DNA from: Carnegiea gigantea
Lineage: Eukaryota > Streptophyta > Magnoliopsida > Caryophyllales > Cactaceae
DNA length: 64,000 nucleotides
Reading direction: 5' to 3'
Assembly: GCA_029747015.1 (NCBI GenBank)
Contig: JAKOGI010000109.1
Location: 930,001-994,000, forward strand
Shown in pieces: positions 49,182 to 63,127 of this stretch (position 1 is its first letter; each line of letters opens with the position of its first letter). Below the pieces are notes generated by a model, which was not told the DNA's origin, made no database searches, and saw only the letters and a list, made by a program, of their open reading frames with translations. Position numbers and translations under genes: made by a program.

Positions 49182-49341
49182 TGGGCCAAGCCCAAAGATC
49201 ATGAAAAGTACAAACACTAGGCCTCAGGGGACTCCAATTTTATTGGGCTTAAAAGTCAACGTGGCCCACCAGTTGACATTGTCAAGAGGCCCACTGATAA
49301 TGCAAGTTGGAGAATTCAGTCTCCACACTGCCGGCGCCAAA
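49182..49341 (+). promoter_or_regulatory. PARP2 promoter: five site II motifs and one E2F site
   Basis: Site II cores are TGGGCC at 49182-49187, GCCCA at 49190-49194, TGGGCT at 49244-49249, GGCCCA at 49263-49268 and GGCCCA at 49288-49293. GCGCCAAA at 49334-49341, the reverse of TTTGGCGC, is a canonical plant E2F site about 140 bp before the start codon. Site II plus E2F is the arrangement known from plant replication and repair genes such as PCNA. S-phase or growth-linked expression is inferred from this. Confidence 0.65.
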
Positions 49342-49481
49342 AAGAAAAATCGTGCAGAGCACAGAACACACCACTCCTGCTCCACCCTTCTCTGACAAGC
49401 TTCTTCTCTTCAAATACCCGAAACCTTCAAATTCAACCCCACAACTCCCTCCCTTTCTCACTTTCTCTCTCATCTCCAGAA

Positions 49482-52400
49482 ATGGCTGCCCAGATGAAAG
49501 TCGACGAACTCCGAGCCGAGCTCTCCAAACGCGGCCTTAACACTTCCGGCACCAAACCCACTTTGGTAACTCTCCACTTCTGCTCCAATATTCTCCGTTT
49601 CTCTCTCTTACTGGGGTTTGATTTCAGGTGAGGAGGCTGCAATCTGCACTTCGTAAAGGCACCGATCGATCAGTCGCAGATGGGCCTGCTTCTGATTCTG
49701 CTTCTTCTGTGGTGGGTAAGAAGAGGGAGAGAGAAATTGAAGATGGGGATCATTCAAATGCAAATGGGTCTGATGGGATTGGTGAAGTTGAGAGCTTTCG
49801 AGCCATGAGTATTCAGCAATTGCGGAAGGAAGCCTCTCTCAGAGGCATTTCGTCGAGTGGTACTAAGAAACAGCTTGTCCAAAGACTCTCTGCCCATCCT
49901 CCGGCTGATGGGAACACCCTTTCTGCTAATGGGCATGGTATGGGTACTACTAATTCTCTCACCAATTTAAATTTTGACTTTGTGGGGATTTCTCCTAAGT
50001 AAATTTTGGCTGAGGTGCGTGGAATTTGGGTATTTCTACTTGGTTGGGTACCTCGGATTTTTACTTGAAATGCAGTGCTTGGATGCAGTGGAAATTGAAA
50101 TTACTAGTTGTGATTATTGTCCGAAAAATCATCATTTTTCCCTATTCCTGGATCCACTTATGAGTACATATTGTGTGTCTGATGCCATCTAATTGCCAAA
50201 TTCATTACATTGCTGTTGAATTTATGCCGGAGTCAGCTCATTTGGTCGATACTTTGGAATTTTGGTATCCAACTAATTGAATATTTCTTGAAGGTGATGT
50301 CTTACCTATGAAAGCAGTCTAAATGAGTGGTCTTGAAAAATAAAGCAAAATTATATTTGGTGTCAGACGGATTGTTCTAGGGTAGCTACTGACAAAAATT
50401 CCTTTTTGTGTGTATTTTAGGATGACTGCACGCACTCAAGCATATTACCTTTACTAAGCTAAGCATAACAGCTTCATCTCATAGGAAGCATGTACACATA
50501 TCAGACACCGACACTCTTTGAAATTCTAAATGCATGCCAGACGTATAGACAAAATAAAAGGGAGGTCTTGCTATTGATAGTTGTAGAATGCCACACTATG
50601 AAGAATTTGCTGTTGTTCTTACCCAAACACGACCCTCTCTAAGGCTAAAAACAGTAACAAACTATTAACACATAGGTAACAGAATAAATGTTTTTGTCAT
50701 CACTGGATGCCCATTATACATTTCGTATACTAAACTTTTGAAAAATCATGTCCGCGTGTCTTTGTGGTGTTGTGTTGGTGCATGTGCTTAGCTTAAAACA
50801 AGTTTGTCTACCCGTCCATTATTTAGGACACTCAACTATTCAGAAACTGAAACCTTAAATATCTTGCCACAATTTTTATTTTTATTTTTTTGCCCTTGCT
50901 CCTGAAATGTATGCTTTGGTGTTTTGGTGTTAAGATAAGGAGGAAGAAGAAAACAAAAAAGAAGAGAGGGCGGTGGAAGAGGTGAAAGCGGAGAAGCTCG
51001 TGACAGCTACAAAGAAAGGTTCAGCTGTGTTGGATCAATGGCTTCCAGATCATATTAAAAATCACTACCATGTATTGGAAACGGTACCTATTTTGCCTCG
51101 CTTTTGGAATTTAGTATTAAACCAATGTGCTGGTTGCTATACGAGGGAAAGAAATATAGTTTAAGTTCTAACAATGTAGTTGGTATCCTGATGTCAGGGG
51201 GATGAGATCTATGATGCCATGTTGAACCAGACAAACGTAGGGCATAACAATAACAAATTTTACGTGATTCAAGTCCTTGGTAAGTTTCTAATTGTCCATT
51301 CTGAATTGAAGTTCTGGATGATTATTTTTGCTTGAATTGGGTACATTGACTTGTCGTCTGTTCATGGTGCTTAAGAACACAATATTCTTGAACTTTAATA
51401 CCTCCAACACAAAAAGCAAAAAATGCAGAGGCAGAAAGGAGAGGGATAGGGGGGAAATTAAAAACTGATGCAATCTTCAATTGGTTTTAAATCAAGCAGT
51501 AACTAATTGTTAGGGCTGAGAATTCAGTGGCAATGGTGAATTTAGCACTGCAGTAAGCACCCCCCCCCCCCCCCCAAAAAAAAAAACCAAAAAAAAAAAA
51601 ACACCTCTGCCAAGGAGTATTGGTAAGTTGCTTGTTATGTTTGGAGAAACAAAACAGTCAGGTGGTATTCTCTGGCAGGAGATTTTGTTTATCCTTCCAT
51701 GAAAAATGATGGTCTTTGGCCAAGTTTATTTTTCACGTGTCTCAAATCCTATACTGGGAACTGAGCTAACTTCCTGCTTCTCGTATGCAATGCAGAAGCT
51801 GATGGTGGTGGCTCATACATGGTATACAATAGATGGGGCAGAGTAGGCGTGAGGGGTCAAGATAAGTTGTTTGGACCATATTCATGTCGGGAGAGTGCTG
51901 TCCAAGAGTTTGAGCAGAAGTTCTTGGCCAAGACCAAAAATCATTGGTCCAACCGCAAAAACTTTGTGTCATATCCAAAGTGCTACACTTGGTTGGAAAT
52001 GGATTACAGCGAAAAGGAACAAGCATCAGTTGAGTTATTAATTTACTTTTGAAAAAATTATTGAAGCATCCCCGCCCCAAAAAAAATCTCAACCATTTTG
52101 TTTTTTTTTTTTTTGTTTTTTCTTTGGGTTCTCTTGGAAATGGAGTTGTGGTTTTTGAAAACTGTGTGCATTTGGTTGGTAATGAATCAGATACTGGTTT
52201 CCTGTTACTCTCAGCATTGGTGCATGATAGTGACAGATTATTTTCTCTTAAGATGCAGTTTTCTGTATCTGTTTATGCTTGCTTTACTCATTCTTTATAA
52301 GCGTCAAGTATGAACAACGGCTATCTTTTGGAGAATGCTGGCATCTTGAAATATCATGTTTGCAATCACTTTCAGGACCAAGGAAAGCCTTCTGCTTCTT

Positions 52401-55400
52401 GCACAGATATTCAACCTCAAGCAACTAAACTTGAGCCACGTGTTGCGAGGTTCATTTCTCTTATTTGCAATATTGGAATGATGAGGCAGCAGATGATGCA
52501 AATAGGTATCTTGTTTCATGCCATTTCTTTAATGCTGTTTACCTTTGGAGTGATAGTGAGCTTGAGATTGTGCCAAATCTACAGGTCTATTTTGCGATCT
52601 ACGGTGGATTTTTCTGATGTGCATTTTATCTTGTCATAACATGTTTTCTAGTGATCCAATTTGTTATTACTGTTTTTTAATGCATCTCTAATGGGAAAGA
52701 AAATATATGTTCTTTTACTAAACATATATTTCAATAAAAAGATGTTACTAATTTAACTAATTTAATATATCAACTAAGTACTTTTGAATTTGTGCGGTGT
52801 GTTTGGAAATTCTTTTGAAAAATGCAATAATTACGATTTTTTTGCCGCAATAAATTTTATAATGTCTCAATCAATGATGTTTTTCCTTCTTGGATCCAAC
52901 AATTCATACAATAATATACAGTGGAAAAATAAAGGTTGCCAAGGGCTGTTCTCTTCGTCTTTTTTTGGGGGGGGGGGTTTTGGGGGGGGGATTCGTTGCA
53001 TCTAAAATGTGAGTATGTAGGATTTGAAATCTGAACAAAACGTGCATGTAATACGTATATGGAAAATTTTGGAAGAATCTGGATGAACTGAGAATTGAAA
53101 ATTGGAATATGAAATCTGTAATGTTACTATAACTTGAGTATAATAATCTATTATCGTCTGGGTATATTAAGATATGGAATCTGTGATCTGAAGTTTGGAT
53201 GAATGTGATAAGATCTAGTTAAATCTGTGTCGTAAATCTGCGAAGTCCGGGAGCCAAATAAATCTAAATCTAAGTAAATCTATAATTCTCTGAGAGTGTA
53301 GATCCTAAATCAAATTCTTTGGCAGCCATTCTACTTGGCATTGTCTTGGGCACATGATAATTCCTGACCAAGCTACTATTTGTCAGTGTGGGTCTTGCTG
53401 AAGCAAGATCTTGTGAGATATAGGTGTATGAAGTCTTATCAGCGACATTACTTTTCAAAGAACCATTATTTTCTTTTTGTTGGATTATTTTTCTAAAAGA
53501 ATTTGAACTCATATTGAATTCCAATAGAATGGAGCCCTTACGTGAGCTAGGCAAATGGAACTGTGAAGGAAAGAGGATTGAATATCAATTAATGAAACAA
53601 GTAAAAAGCTCAAAATGAAGGTAAAAAGAGCGGCAGAACTAGAAAGAGACAAAGCCCTTAGTTTGCGCAGAGTGCTTGTACGATCCATGTTTTTCCATAG
53701 TTTCAAAAAATGAAGTGTTCTATGATAATGCCTAGAAAGCCTTTAAACATAGTTATAGATTAGATGCAACAGAGTACTTTTGTCATTATTGTTTTGTGCA
53801 ATAAGCTGCTTAATCTTCGAACATTGGGCATTTCTCTTCATTATGTATCATGTTTCTTTGGCATAATATATTTTACATCTTCTTGCCAGGGTACAATGCT
53901 GAGAAATTACCTCTAGGAAAACTAAGCAAGTCGACAATTTTGAAGGTATGCCAACTCCTGATCATTCTTTGCATTGATTCTTATAAGAAGGCAATGGGTG
54001 ATTAGGGTTTAGACGCTGAAATTGGCCTGTGTATGCTGCCATTGCCATGCTCATTATGCAAATGAGAGCATCATAAAAATGAGCTGGGAATTTGTGCACT
54101 TGGAATTTCTATTGGCAGTCTGCTCCTAATGGTTCCTAGTATTGTGCGTTAGTTTGCAAATTCTGTATGGTGAACTGAATTGTGTGTTAGCTGTGCATCT
54201 ATAATGCATCTTCCCAATCCGCGTTACTGAAACTTGCTTTCGCTGTTTGAAAGTTACATTAACATGTGGAACCTTACAGCTGCTAATCAGTCATGCCCAA
54301 CATCGTACTCAGATATCATTTTCTTGAGATTTTTACAAAATTTTAGCAGTAAATGTGAAGGTCATTTCTTGTAAACCTGGGAGCTTTTGATAGTTACCTG
54401 GGACCTCAGTTTCTTTTTGTGGCACCAGTGATGAATAAGGATTTCTTTTTTTGAGGTCTTAACCATGTTTTTCAAACTATCTCTTTCTATGGAGTTCTCA
54501 ATCTGCGCCTTTCTTCATTTGTTGATAAGGAGCTCTGACATGCTGACATGCTTATCTTTCTGGTTTTGCAAATTTAAAATGAATGTCATCCTGCTTTGTG
54601 CTTCCTTAACATTATTTGTCTTTTATCTCTTCTTTCTGTATGTAGGGTTATGATGTCCTGAAGAGAATTGCTGATGTTATGGGGCAATCAAATGGGAAAC
54701 TGCTTGAGGAATTAAGTGGGTAAGTTCCTGTTGATCAGATCGTGTTTGTGCTGTTATGTTGCACATTGATCTTTATATTTGCTTGCCATAGATATAATGT
54801 TTCTCATGTCTCTGTATTTGTAGTTTTCCTTTTACTGACTTCGCTGTATGAAGTTCTTTTGAGAAGCTATTATCATTTATATTCCTTTTGTTTGCAGGGA
54901 ATTCTACACAGTCATTCCTCATGATTTTGGCTTTAGGAAGATGCGTAAGTCATTCTACGTGTATTTACAAATTACAATCATTATACCGTTTACCATGGTT
55001 TTGAATTAGTTGTCATGGTTGTCATCCCTTGCTGCCCATGGAGGTTGCGCTGGTCATGAAGTTTCAGAACTTTGTGCATTCTTGCAACTATGTATGATGT
55101 AATGTGGAGCTTTTGTCTAACATTTTTATGCAAACACTGACAGGTGAATTTGTCATTGACACCCCTCAAAAATTGAAAAGCAAATTGGAAATGGTAAGCT
55201 TTTTTGTTTGTGATGTCTTACTGCTGATTTCAATTTTGTATATCTTTTCTCCCGGTTGACTTGGTATATCTGATGATAGTAGAATTGATAACGTGATGTA
55301 TTCTTCTCTAATGATTTTGACTTCTTCTGTGATTATTTTTTAAATATGATGTCTTTTTATTAGTAAATGACCCTGCTACATCTTGAATATCTAAGGTTGA

Positions 55401-57913
55401 GGCGCTTGGTGAAATTGAGCTTGCAACAAAGTTATTAGGCAATGGTGCAGGAATGGAGGTATGTGTGCCCCATCTGTCCTCTTTTAGATTGTGTTTTACA
55501 TTCTTGTGGAAAGCCTTGGATTGCTGGTCCTCCTTCCTTCTCAATGGTGTTAGAGGCAATTTACAATTTGGTGTTCTTGTGACATACAGTCGGTTGAAGC
55601 TAAAAGTGTCATATTTTTATCACTCATCTGATGACTTTGAATTCTTTTAATGTGATATCATTCTCTGTTTGCAGGAAGATCCCTTGTATGCGCAATACGA
55701 ACGGCTTCAGTGTGGGTTGGTACCAGTGGAAGCTGATTCAGAAGAATTCTCCATGGTATGGAATTGTTACCCTATTTTTCAATGTTCAAAAATCATGATC
55801 TCCGTGTTGTTCTTTCTGTTGGAGATTCTGTTTTTAAGAATTTTGTGTTGGTGAGTACGCTTACTCCAAAAATTATAAAAGTCAGCAGAACAGATTGTTC
55901 TTCCTTACCTTTGCGATATGAATGCACACATGCATGAGCTTGTCCATTTATGCTCAGCATTGAGTGGGTCTATCTTGTATCTCCCCCCCCCCCCACCCCC
56001 AAAAGCCCGCCGGTGGGGCGTGTGTGTGGATAGATGAATGGGGCGTATGACTAATTCCCTTAGGCAAACGTCTGGGTCATTGTGTGTTTCATGTGCAAAT
56101 TTTTCAGCTTTGGTGCTGTGTCTTTGAACATCCGTGTCTGTTTTCCTGAAGAGTGGCTCAGGGAGATTACACGAGATTTGAGGGGCAATGCATGTATTTC
56201 AGGAATGGGTTTTAACAGTTGCTTTTTCCTTTGTTCAGATTGAGAAGTATCTAAAGAATACTCATGCAAAAACACATTCGAGTTATACAGTTGATATAGT
56301 TCAGATATTTAGGGTGTCAAGGGAAGGAGAAGACAGACGGTTCAAAAAGGTAGATCTCTCTTAACTTTTTGATGGTATTATGATGCATTAGTTATGCTTC
56401 AGATATCTTCTGTGCTCATACTCAAATAACTTGTGCAACTGATGATCTGTGCTGTTCACTTCTCTGCCCAGTTTGCTGGTACGAAAAATAGAATGCTTTT
56501 ATGGCATGGGTCTCGTCTGACAAACTGGACTGGAATTTTGTCTCAAGGTAATCACTAATTACTAATGACTTGTCTCGAAAACAAACAAATCTGTCATTTT
56601 TTGTCCCTCACAATGGATGTGACTTCTGAATTACCTCAACTTCTGCTTCGCCACATCCAGGTTTGCGCATTGCTCCTCCAGAAGCTCCTGTAACAGGATA
56701 CATGTTTGGAAAAGGGGTTTATTTTGCAGATATGTTCTCCAAGAGTGCAAATTATTGTTATTCAAGTTCCAGTGCTCCTGCTGGCGTTCTACTTTTATGT
56801 GAGGTTGTTATTAGCTTAGTAATATTTTTTTAAAAGTCAGTAACAATTTCATTCAATGTCATTTTTTTGAAAGTCAATAAATAAATTTACTGTCAATTTC
56901 TTTTACTGCCTCTTTCTAAATCTGCATTGCGTTGCCATCCTGAGTAGCTCGTTTGAACTTGGAAAAACGTGAACCAGATTTTTTTGTGTTTGTCGAATTA
57001 TTAAATTGTTTTAACCTACTATAACAAGCTTCTTCAAGTGTTGCACTACCTGTTTCTTTGGATAAATAACTGTCATTCCTTCAGGTGGCATTGGGTGAGA
57101 TGGAGGAGCTTCTATATGCAAAATATGATGCAGATAATTTGCCAGCAGGGAAGCTCAGGTGTGACCTCTCATCATTGTACTACACCAGTATAGGTTCATA
57201 CTTACTAAGTAATAGCAGCCCATGTTTTTTGGCTTCTCGTCCATGATGCCCGTACGATTTTAATTTTGTATTCCAGCACAAAAGGAATTGGTGCAACAGC
57301 TCCTGATCTCTCAGAATCTCTGGTACTTGATGACGGTGTCGTTGTCCCATTTGGCAAACCAGTGCAGAAGAGCAGTGCCAAGGTATGAAAACTTCTCTTC
57401 AACAGATTTCCAGGAGAATTTAAGACTGAACTTGGGAAAATTCACCAAACCTGTCAGCCTTACCCAATTTTTGTGCAACTGGACCCAACTCAGAGCCGGA
57501 ATGGCAACTCAATCTGACCTGGGCAAAAATAGCTCCAATTACTAGCACTGAAATGTCCCTGAAGTGCATTTTTTCAAACAACATTATTGTACAAACCATT
57601 GTTGCACCCGAGAAGACCTAAACAGAAAGCGGCCTGATCGAAACATTCCATCCTGCTTCAGTGGTACTGCTTACCTAATCTAGACTTAACATAACCTGAA
57701 TGGCTTGTGGTTACCTAGTCTGATGTGCTGCGTCTGTTTACAACTTTAAATGTCTTAGTGACATTCTATTGTACGCTTTGCGTTCTAATGGCATTCTTTT
57801 CAACCCCTGCATAATTTCAGGGTAGTTTGCTGTACAATGAGTATATAGTGTACAATGTGGATCAAATAAGAATGCGCTATGTTCTTCAAGTGAACTTCAG
57901 CTACAAGTGGTGA
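49482..57913 (+). CDS. PARP2: Poly(ADP-ribose) polymerase 2 (PARP2), spliced
   Basis: This nuclear enzyme is activated by DNA breaks and transfers ADP-ribose from NAD+ to proteins. Eighteen exons join in phase: 49482-49565, 49628-49937, 50935-51083, 51198-51279, 51796-52028, 52376-52505, 53890-53945, 54646-54719, 54898-54944, 55144-55193, 55396-55458, 55675-55755, 56239-56349, 56472-56547, 56661-56803, 57085-57158, 57277-57382 and 57821-57913, giving 653 aa (plant PARP2 is about 640). Two SAP DNA-binding motifs are at about residues 4-38 and 85-118, followed by acidic/basic linkers. The WGR domain has its W-G-R at 222-224. The helical regulatory domain is at about 300-430, and the catalytic domain runs to the end with the H-Y-E triad at His502, Tyr536 and Glu630. 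The SAP-SAP-WGR-PARP order separates it from zinc-finger PARP1. Introns are 60 bp to about 1.4 kb. Nothing is broken. One copia element ends 724 bp upstream and another begins 272 bp downstream. Confidence 0.96.
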
Positions 57914-58179
57914 GGCGCTTCAAGGCTGAATATTGTGGTGTGAGTAAGATGCAAACGCATAGTTTACTTGGTTTTGTTGAGGTTCGAAGAGAGAAGCTGC
58001 ATCACCGTAGTGTCACGACACCATCTGGTATGAACGCAGCCCCAAGCTAGATGTTATTCCTTATTAGTCGGCAAATCTTCGCTTTTGATGTACGGTAAAG
58101 TGCTGAGTTGTATATCCTCTGTATAGTCATCTCCCTAGGCAATGGTTTTGGATAGTTGGATTGGGTTAAATCTATACGC
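57914..58179 (+). other. PARP2 3' UTR region
   Basis: Sequence after the PARP2 stop up to the copia target site. The polyadenylation site could not be placed. If the original 3' UTR was longer than 266 bases, its end now lies beyond the retrotransposon, after 63392. Confidence 0.5.
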
Positions 58180-58184
58180 CCAAT

Positions 58185-58371
58185 TGTTAGAGAGAATTAG
58201 ACAGCTTTGCCATCTCAGCATTGGTTGTTAGAAGTTTGTTATATTGTTAGACAATTTGTTATATTGGTTGTTAACACCATTCTTCTTTCTCTCTCCTTTT
58301 CTTGCACAATAAGCTGTATATAACAGCATGTACTGTACGATTGAATCAATACAATGAGTTCATCTGGGAAG

Positions 58372-58408
<37 letters not shown>

Positions 58409-58453
58409 TCTTCATTTTCTTGTCTCCACATATTCGAAGTCCCCATGTTAACA
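58185..58453 (+). repeat. 5' LTR of the plus-strand Ty1-copia element
   Basis: 269 bp. It holds a TATA-like GTATATAAC near 58315 and a CT microsatellite near 58374-58405. Its promoter points away from PARP2. Confidence 0.9.
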
Positions 58454-58465
58454 TGGTATCAGAGC
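58454..58465 (+). other. Primer binding site (initiator tRNA-Met), plus-strand copia
   Basis: TGGTATCAGAGC immediately after the 5' LTR. Confidence 0.93.
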
Positions 58466-58675
58466 TCGTGATCTCTAAAATTGTTCATTTCCTCATATTC
58501 TTTCTAGATCGCCCTTAGCTGATTGATTCATCTTCATCAGTTCATTCTATTCCTTCTAGTGATTCTTTCGTTTTCCAGTTTCAGAAATCCTATCTCATTT
58601 TTAAAGAATCCATACAATCTCTATACAAATTCTTTGTTGATATTCATACATATATTTCTTTCTTTAAATCTGGAA

Positions 58676-61600
58676 ATGACAATATCAGATATAGTGATTT
58701 CAGCTGAAGATCTTGCTGAAGCGTACCCTTCAGATCACCCTGGCTTGCTGCTTGTATCCACTGTTTTTGATGGAAACGGTTTTGGATCATGGAAGTGTGC
58801 AATGACAATTGCTCTATCTACCAAAAGCAAGCTCTATTTTGTTGATGGAAGCCTTACCAGACCTCAATCTTCTCCACTAGATCTGAAGAAATGGATAAGA
58901 TGCAATGACATGGTAATGTCCTGGATTCTAAATGTCTTGGCTAAAAATATTGCAGATAGTATCATATATGCCAAAACTGCTAGGCAAATGTGGATTGAAT
59001 TAGAAGAACGATTTGGTCAAGTTAATGGTGCAAATTATATCATGTTAAGAAAGAATTGTGCACTGCTAGTTAAGTTGTAGATGATATAGCATCATATTTC
59101 ACAAAGGTGAAAAGTCTATGGGATGAATTAGATGATCTTGATGAAATACCTTCTTGTACCTGTTCTTCTGCTAAACAAATGCATAAAAGAGATCAAAACC
59201 AGAAACTATTGCAGTTCCTAATGGGACTAAATGAAGATTACAATGCTGTCAGAGGTAACATTCTTATAATGAGGCCTCTACCATCCATTAGTCAAGTCTA
59301 TTCTATGTTAGTTCAAGAAGAAAAACAAAGAGAGATCACGTCCGCTGGCCATTTTCTTGGTGATTCTGCTTCTTTAGCTGTTGAAGTACACAAACCAAAT
59401 CATATCTACAAGGGAAGGATGGACAGAGTTGAAGGTAGACTTGAAAACATTTCAAATAAGCTTGAGAGGTCTGATGGAAAGAGATCCAGTTTGTTCTGCA
59501 ACTATTGTAAGAAACCTGGGCATTCCCTTGATAAATGCTATAGGTTGCATGGTTTCCCACCAAATTTCAAATTCAAGAATCCAAGAAGGACAGCTGCCTT
59601 AGTGCAAGCTAGTGACCAAGACAATTTGGTCCCTACTCAAGAATGCAAGACCTCTGGTTCACAGAATGATATTGCAGTCCCAGGATTAACCAAGGAACAA
59701 TCAAGTCAACTCATAGCCTTGCTCCAGAATGTTCAAGTCAACAAGACAGGGCTTAATGCTCCATATTATGGTTCTGATTATTCTGGCTCTTCAACAGCAT
59801 TCACAAGTATGGCAGGTACAAACATCACTGGTTATAAAGAAAATTTATGTCTATTATCCTCAATTACTGATTGGAAAGATATATGGATTATTGACACTGG
59901 GGCTAGTGACCATATGTGTCACAACAAGATTTCTTCACTGCTTTAACAAGCCCTTCTGGGCCCCTCGCTGTCACCTTACCTAATGGAAAAAGTGTAGTTG
60001 TTACCTATTCAGGAACTGTCATGCTCAGTGATGGTTTTCTCTTACATGGGGTACTTTATATTCCCAGTTTCAGATATAATTTGTTATCAGTAAGCAAATT
60101 ATGTCATCAAGATGGATGTTATGTGGTTTTCACTCCCAAATGTTGCCTTATGCAGGCCCCTTCAGTGAAGAGGCCTCAGGTTCTTGGTGAGCATTTTAGA
60201 GGTCTTTACTTGTTGCAGTTCAGTCATACATTCAATCAAGATGTTGCTGCTAATGGTTGCTGTTCTAACAATTTTTCTCCAGCATTTCAAGGCTCTGCAT
60301 ACATAGCTAGGAGTCTTTTAGATGATTTTTCTATTTGGCATGCCAGACTTGGACACTTGCCCTTTGTCAAATTACAGAGTTTGGGATTATTACCTTCTCA
60401 TGTTTCTACTGATGTAATAAAATAGTGTCTGATTTGCTCTAGGGCTAGGCAACATAGATTGCCATTCCCTCATAGTCAAATTCACTCTACACACATCTTT
60501 GAGCTCATTCACATTGATTTATGGGGTCCTTATCGTGTTCAAACATACAATGGCTACAAGTATTTTTCCGACCATAAGTGATGATTACAGTCGAACTACT
60601 TGGACACATCTTCTGACATCCAAGAGTAATGCTATGCTTATCATTAGAGCCTTTATAGAAATGGTCAGTACTCAATTCAATACAAGGTTGCAGACCATCA
60701 GGTCAGACAATGCACTTGAACTTGGTCTTGCCAAAGAAACCACTGAATACTTTGTGGCCAAAGGAATCCTCCATCAAACCAGCTGTGTGGGAACACCACA
60801 ACAAAATGGTGTAGTTGAACGAAAGCACAAGCATCTACTTGAGACTTCTAGGGCTCTCTTGTTTCATTCTGGCCTACCTATCAAGTATTAGGAGGAGTGT
60901 GTCTTAACTACCACTTACCTCATCAACAGATTTCCTTCCAAAGTTCTCAAAGGTCTGAGCCCTTTTCACTTTCTGTTTGGTCAGAAACCAAGTTATGACC
61001 ATCTTCGAGTATTTGGAAGTCTCTGTTATGCTTCCACTTTGAAATCTGACAGAGATTAATTCCAGCCTAGGGCTGTTCCATGTGTGTTTTTAGGGTACCC
61101 TTTTGGACAAAAAGCTTACAAGGTGTTGAATCTTGAAACACATCAAGTGTTTACCTCCAGAGATGTGATCTTTCATGAAACAACACTTCCTTATCATCAT
61201 ATCTCAGTCACTAATAGTCTTCTAATGTTTCCTACTCCTAGTCCTTATGGGTATCATGACCTTGAAGGATTCTCAAGCTCCTTCCCAAATGCTAATGCAG
61301 AACATGTACAAAATACTATCTCTAGTTCTCCATTATCCACTCCAGGAAGCAACTCTTCTCCTCATTTATCCTTCCCCCCAGCCATCCAGAAGATCTAACA
61401 GGCCTCACAAGACTCCTTCCTATCTTTCAGAGTATGTTTGTAGCAATGTTCTGACAGAATCTTCTAAGCAGTTTTGCTGTCCTAACACAGTCACTTCTAT
61501 ATGTTGCAATGTCACCTCTATTGGTCCAGATTCTTTGCCATCTCAGGCTACTGTTTTACTTCAGCACTTGGACTCCCATAGGGAGCCTAGCTCTTATGAA

Positions 61601-63127
61601 GAAGCTTCCACAAATCCGGCATGGCAGGAGGCCATGAACAAGGAGTTTGAGGCTCTTCAAGCCAACAACACTTGGGAATTAGTTCCTCTCCCTGCAGGTA
61701 AGAAACCAATAAGCTGTAAATGGGTGTATAAGACTAAATACAAGGCTGATGGTAGCCTTGAAAGATGCAAAGCAAGACTTGTCATACGTGGTTTTACACA
61801 AAAAGAAGGTGTAGATTAAACAGAGACATTCTCTCCTGTTGTTAAGATGACTACAATACGAAGTCTCATTGCAACTGCAGTTAAGAAAAAGTGTCCTATC
61901 TTCCAAATGAACGTCAATAACGCCTTTTTGCATGGTGATTTACATGAAGACATCTACATGAAACCTCCACAGGGACTAGCTGTTCCTTCTAGCAACATTG
62001 TTTGCAAACTTAAGAAATCATTATATGGTCTCAAACAAGCTTCTTGGCAATGATATGCTAAACTCTCTGATACTCTGAAGGATATTGGTTTTCAACATTT
62101 CAAAAACGATTATTTCTTGTTTTACAAACAGTAAGGACAATCCCTTGTTTTCTTTGCTGTCTATGTGGATGACATAGTTGTCACAGGCAATAATCCTTCA
62201 GAAATTGCAGCATTAAAGGCTTTTCTTGATGATAAGTTCAAAATCACGGACCTAGGTGAGCTGAATTATTTTCTGGGAATGGAAGTGATTCAGGTCCTCA
62301 ATGGCACTATACTCACACAAAGAAAGTTTGCTTTGGACCTTCTGAAGGAATTTCAATGTGATATGCTCCCAGCTACTACCTGTCCTTTGGGACCCATATC
62401 TAGAGGACTCTCTAATGAAGACAGTTTTGCTGATATTACTAATTACAGAAAACTTGTGGGGAAACTCAACTACCTCACCAATACCAGACCCAACATTGCA
62501 TTTTCAGTACAATACCTCAGTCAATTCCTTCAAGCACCTACTGTGTCTCATTGGACTGCAGCATTACATACCCTGAGATACATAAAAAGGGATCCTTCTC
62601 AAGGCCTATTTTCCAATAATAGAGATGTCTACAACTTGGAAGCTTTTTGTGACTCTGATTGGGCCCAGTGTCCTTGTATTCGAAGATCTGTTAGTGATTA
62701 CTTCATTATGATGGGAGGAAGTCCCATTTCCTGGAAATCAAATAAGCAGCCCACTGTGGCTCTGTCCTCTGCAGAGGCAGAATATGGATCAATGAGGGCT
62801 GTTACTGCTGAGCTCTCCTGGTTAACAAGACTTCTTTCTGAGCTTCAAGTTCCCTCTATTATCCCTGTCCCTATCAAAAGTGACAGCCATGCTGCTATTT
62901 ACATCGCTAAAAATCCCGTTTACCATGAGAGAACCAAGCACATAGAGCTGGACTATCATTTTGTTCGAGAGAAGCCCCATGAGGGCTTAATTTCTTTCTC
63001 TTACATCAAGACCAAAGAACAGCTTGCAGACATTTTTACAAAATCCCTTTATGGTTTCCAACATCACCATCTGCTTCGCAAGGTGGGGGTTTCCTCTGGT
63101 ACACCCTCCAACTTGGGGGGGTGTTAG
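58676..63127 (+). pseudogene. Ty1-copia gag-pol with multiple stops and frameshifts
   Basis: Gag starts at ATG 58676 (MTISDIVISAEDL). A frameshift near 59080 moves it to the 59107-59946 frame, which carries a UBN2-like gag, the zinc knuckle CNYCKKPGHSLDKC (near 59497) and the protease motif IIDTGASDHMC (near 59890). The integrase frame (59916-60425) has WHARLGHLPF, then a TAG. HIDLWGPY, SDNALELG and NGVVERKHKHLLE (60499-60891) mark the DDE integrase. Further stops occur at 60888, about 61060, 61817, 62051 and about 62130. Reverse transcriptase is at about 61600-62350, with YVDDIVVTG at 62162. RNase H runs to 63127 (DSDWAQCP, SSAEAEYGSM, HERTKHIELDYHFVRE, KTKEQLADIFTKSL). All domains are present, so it inserted as an autonomous element and decayed afterwards. 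Confidence 0.9.
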
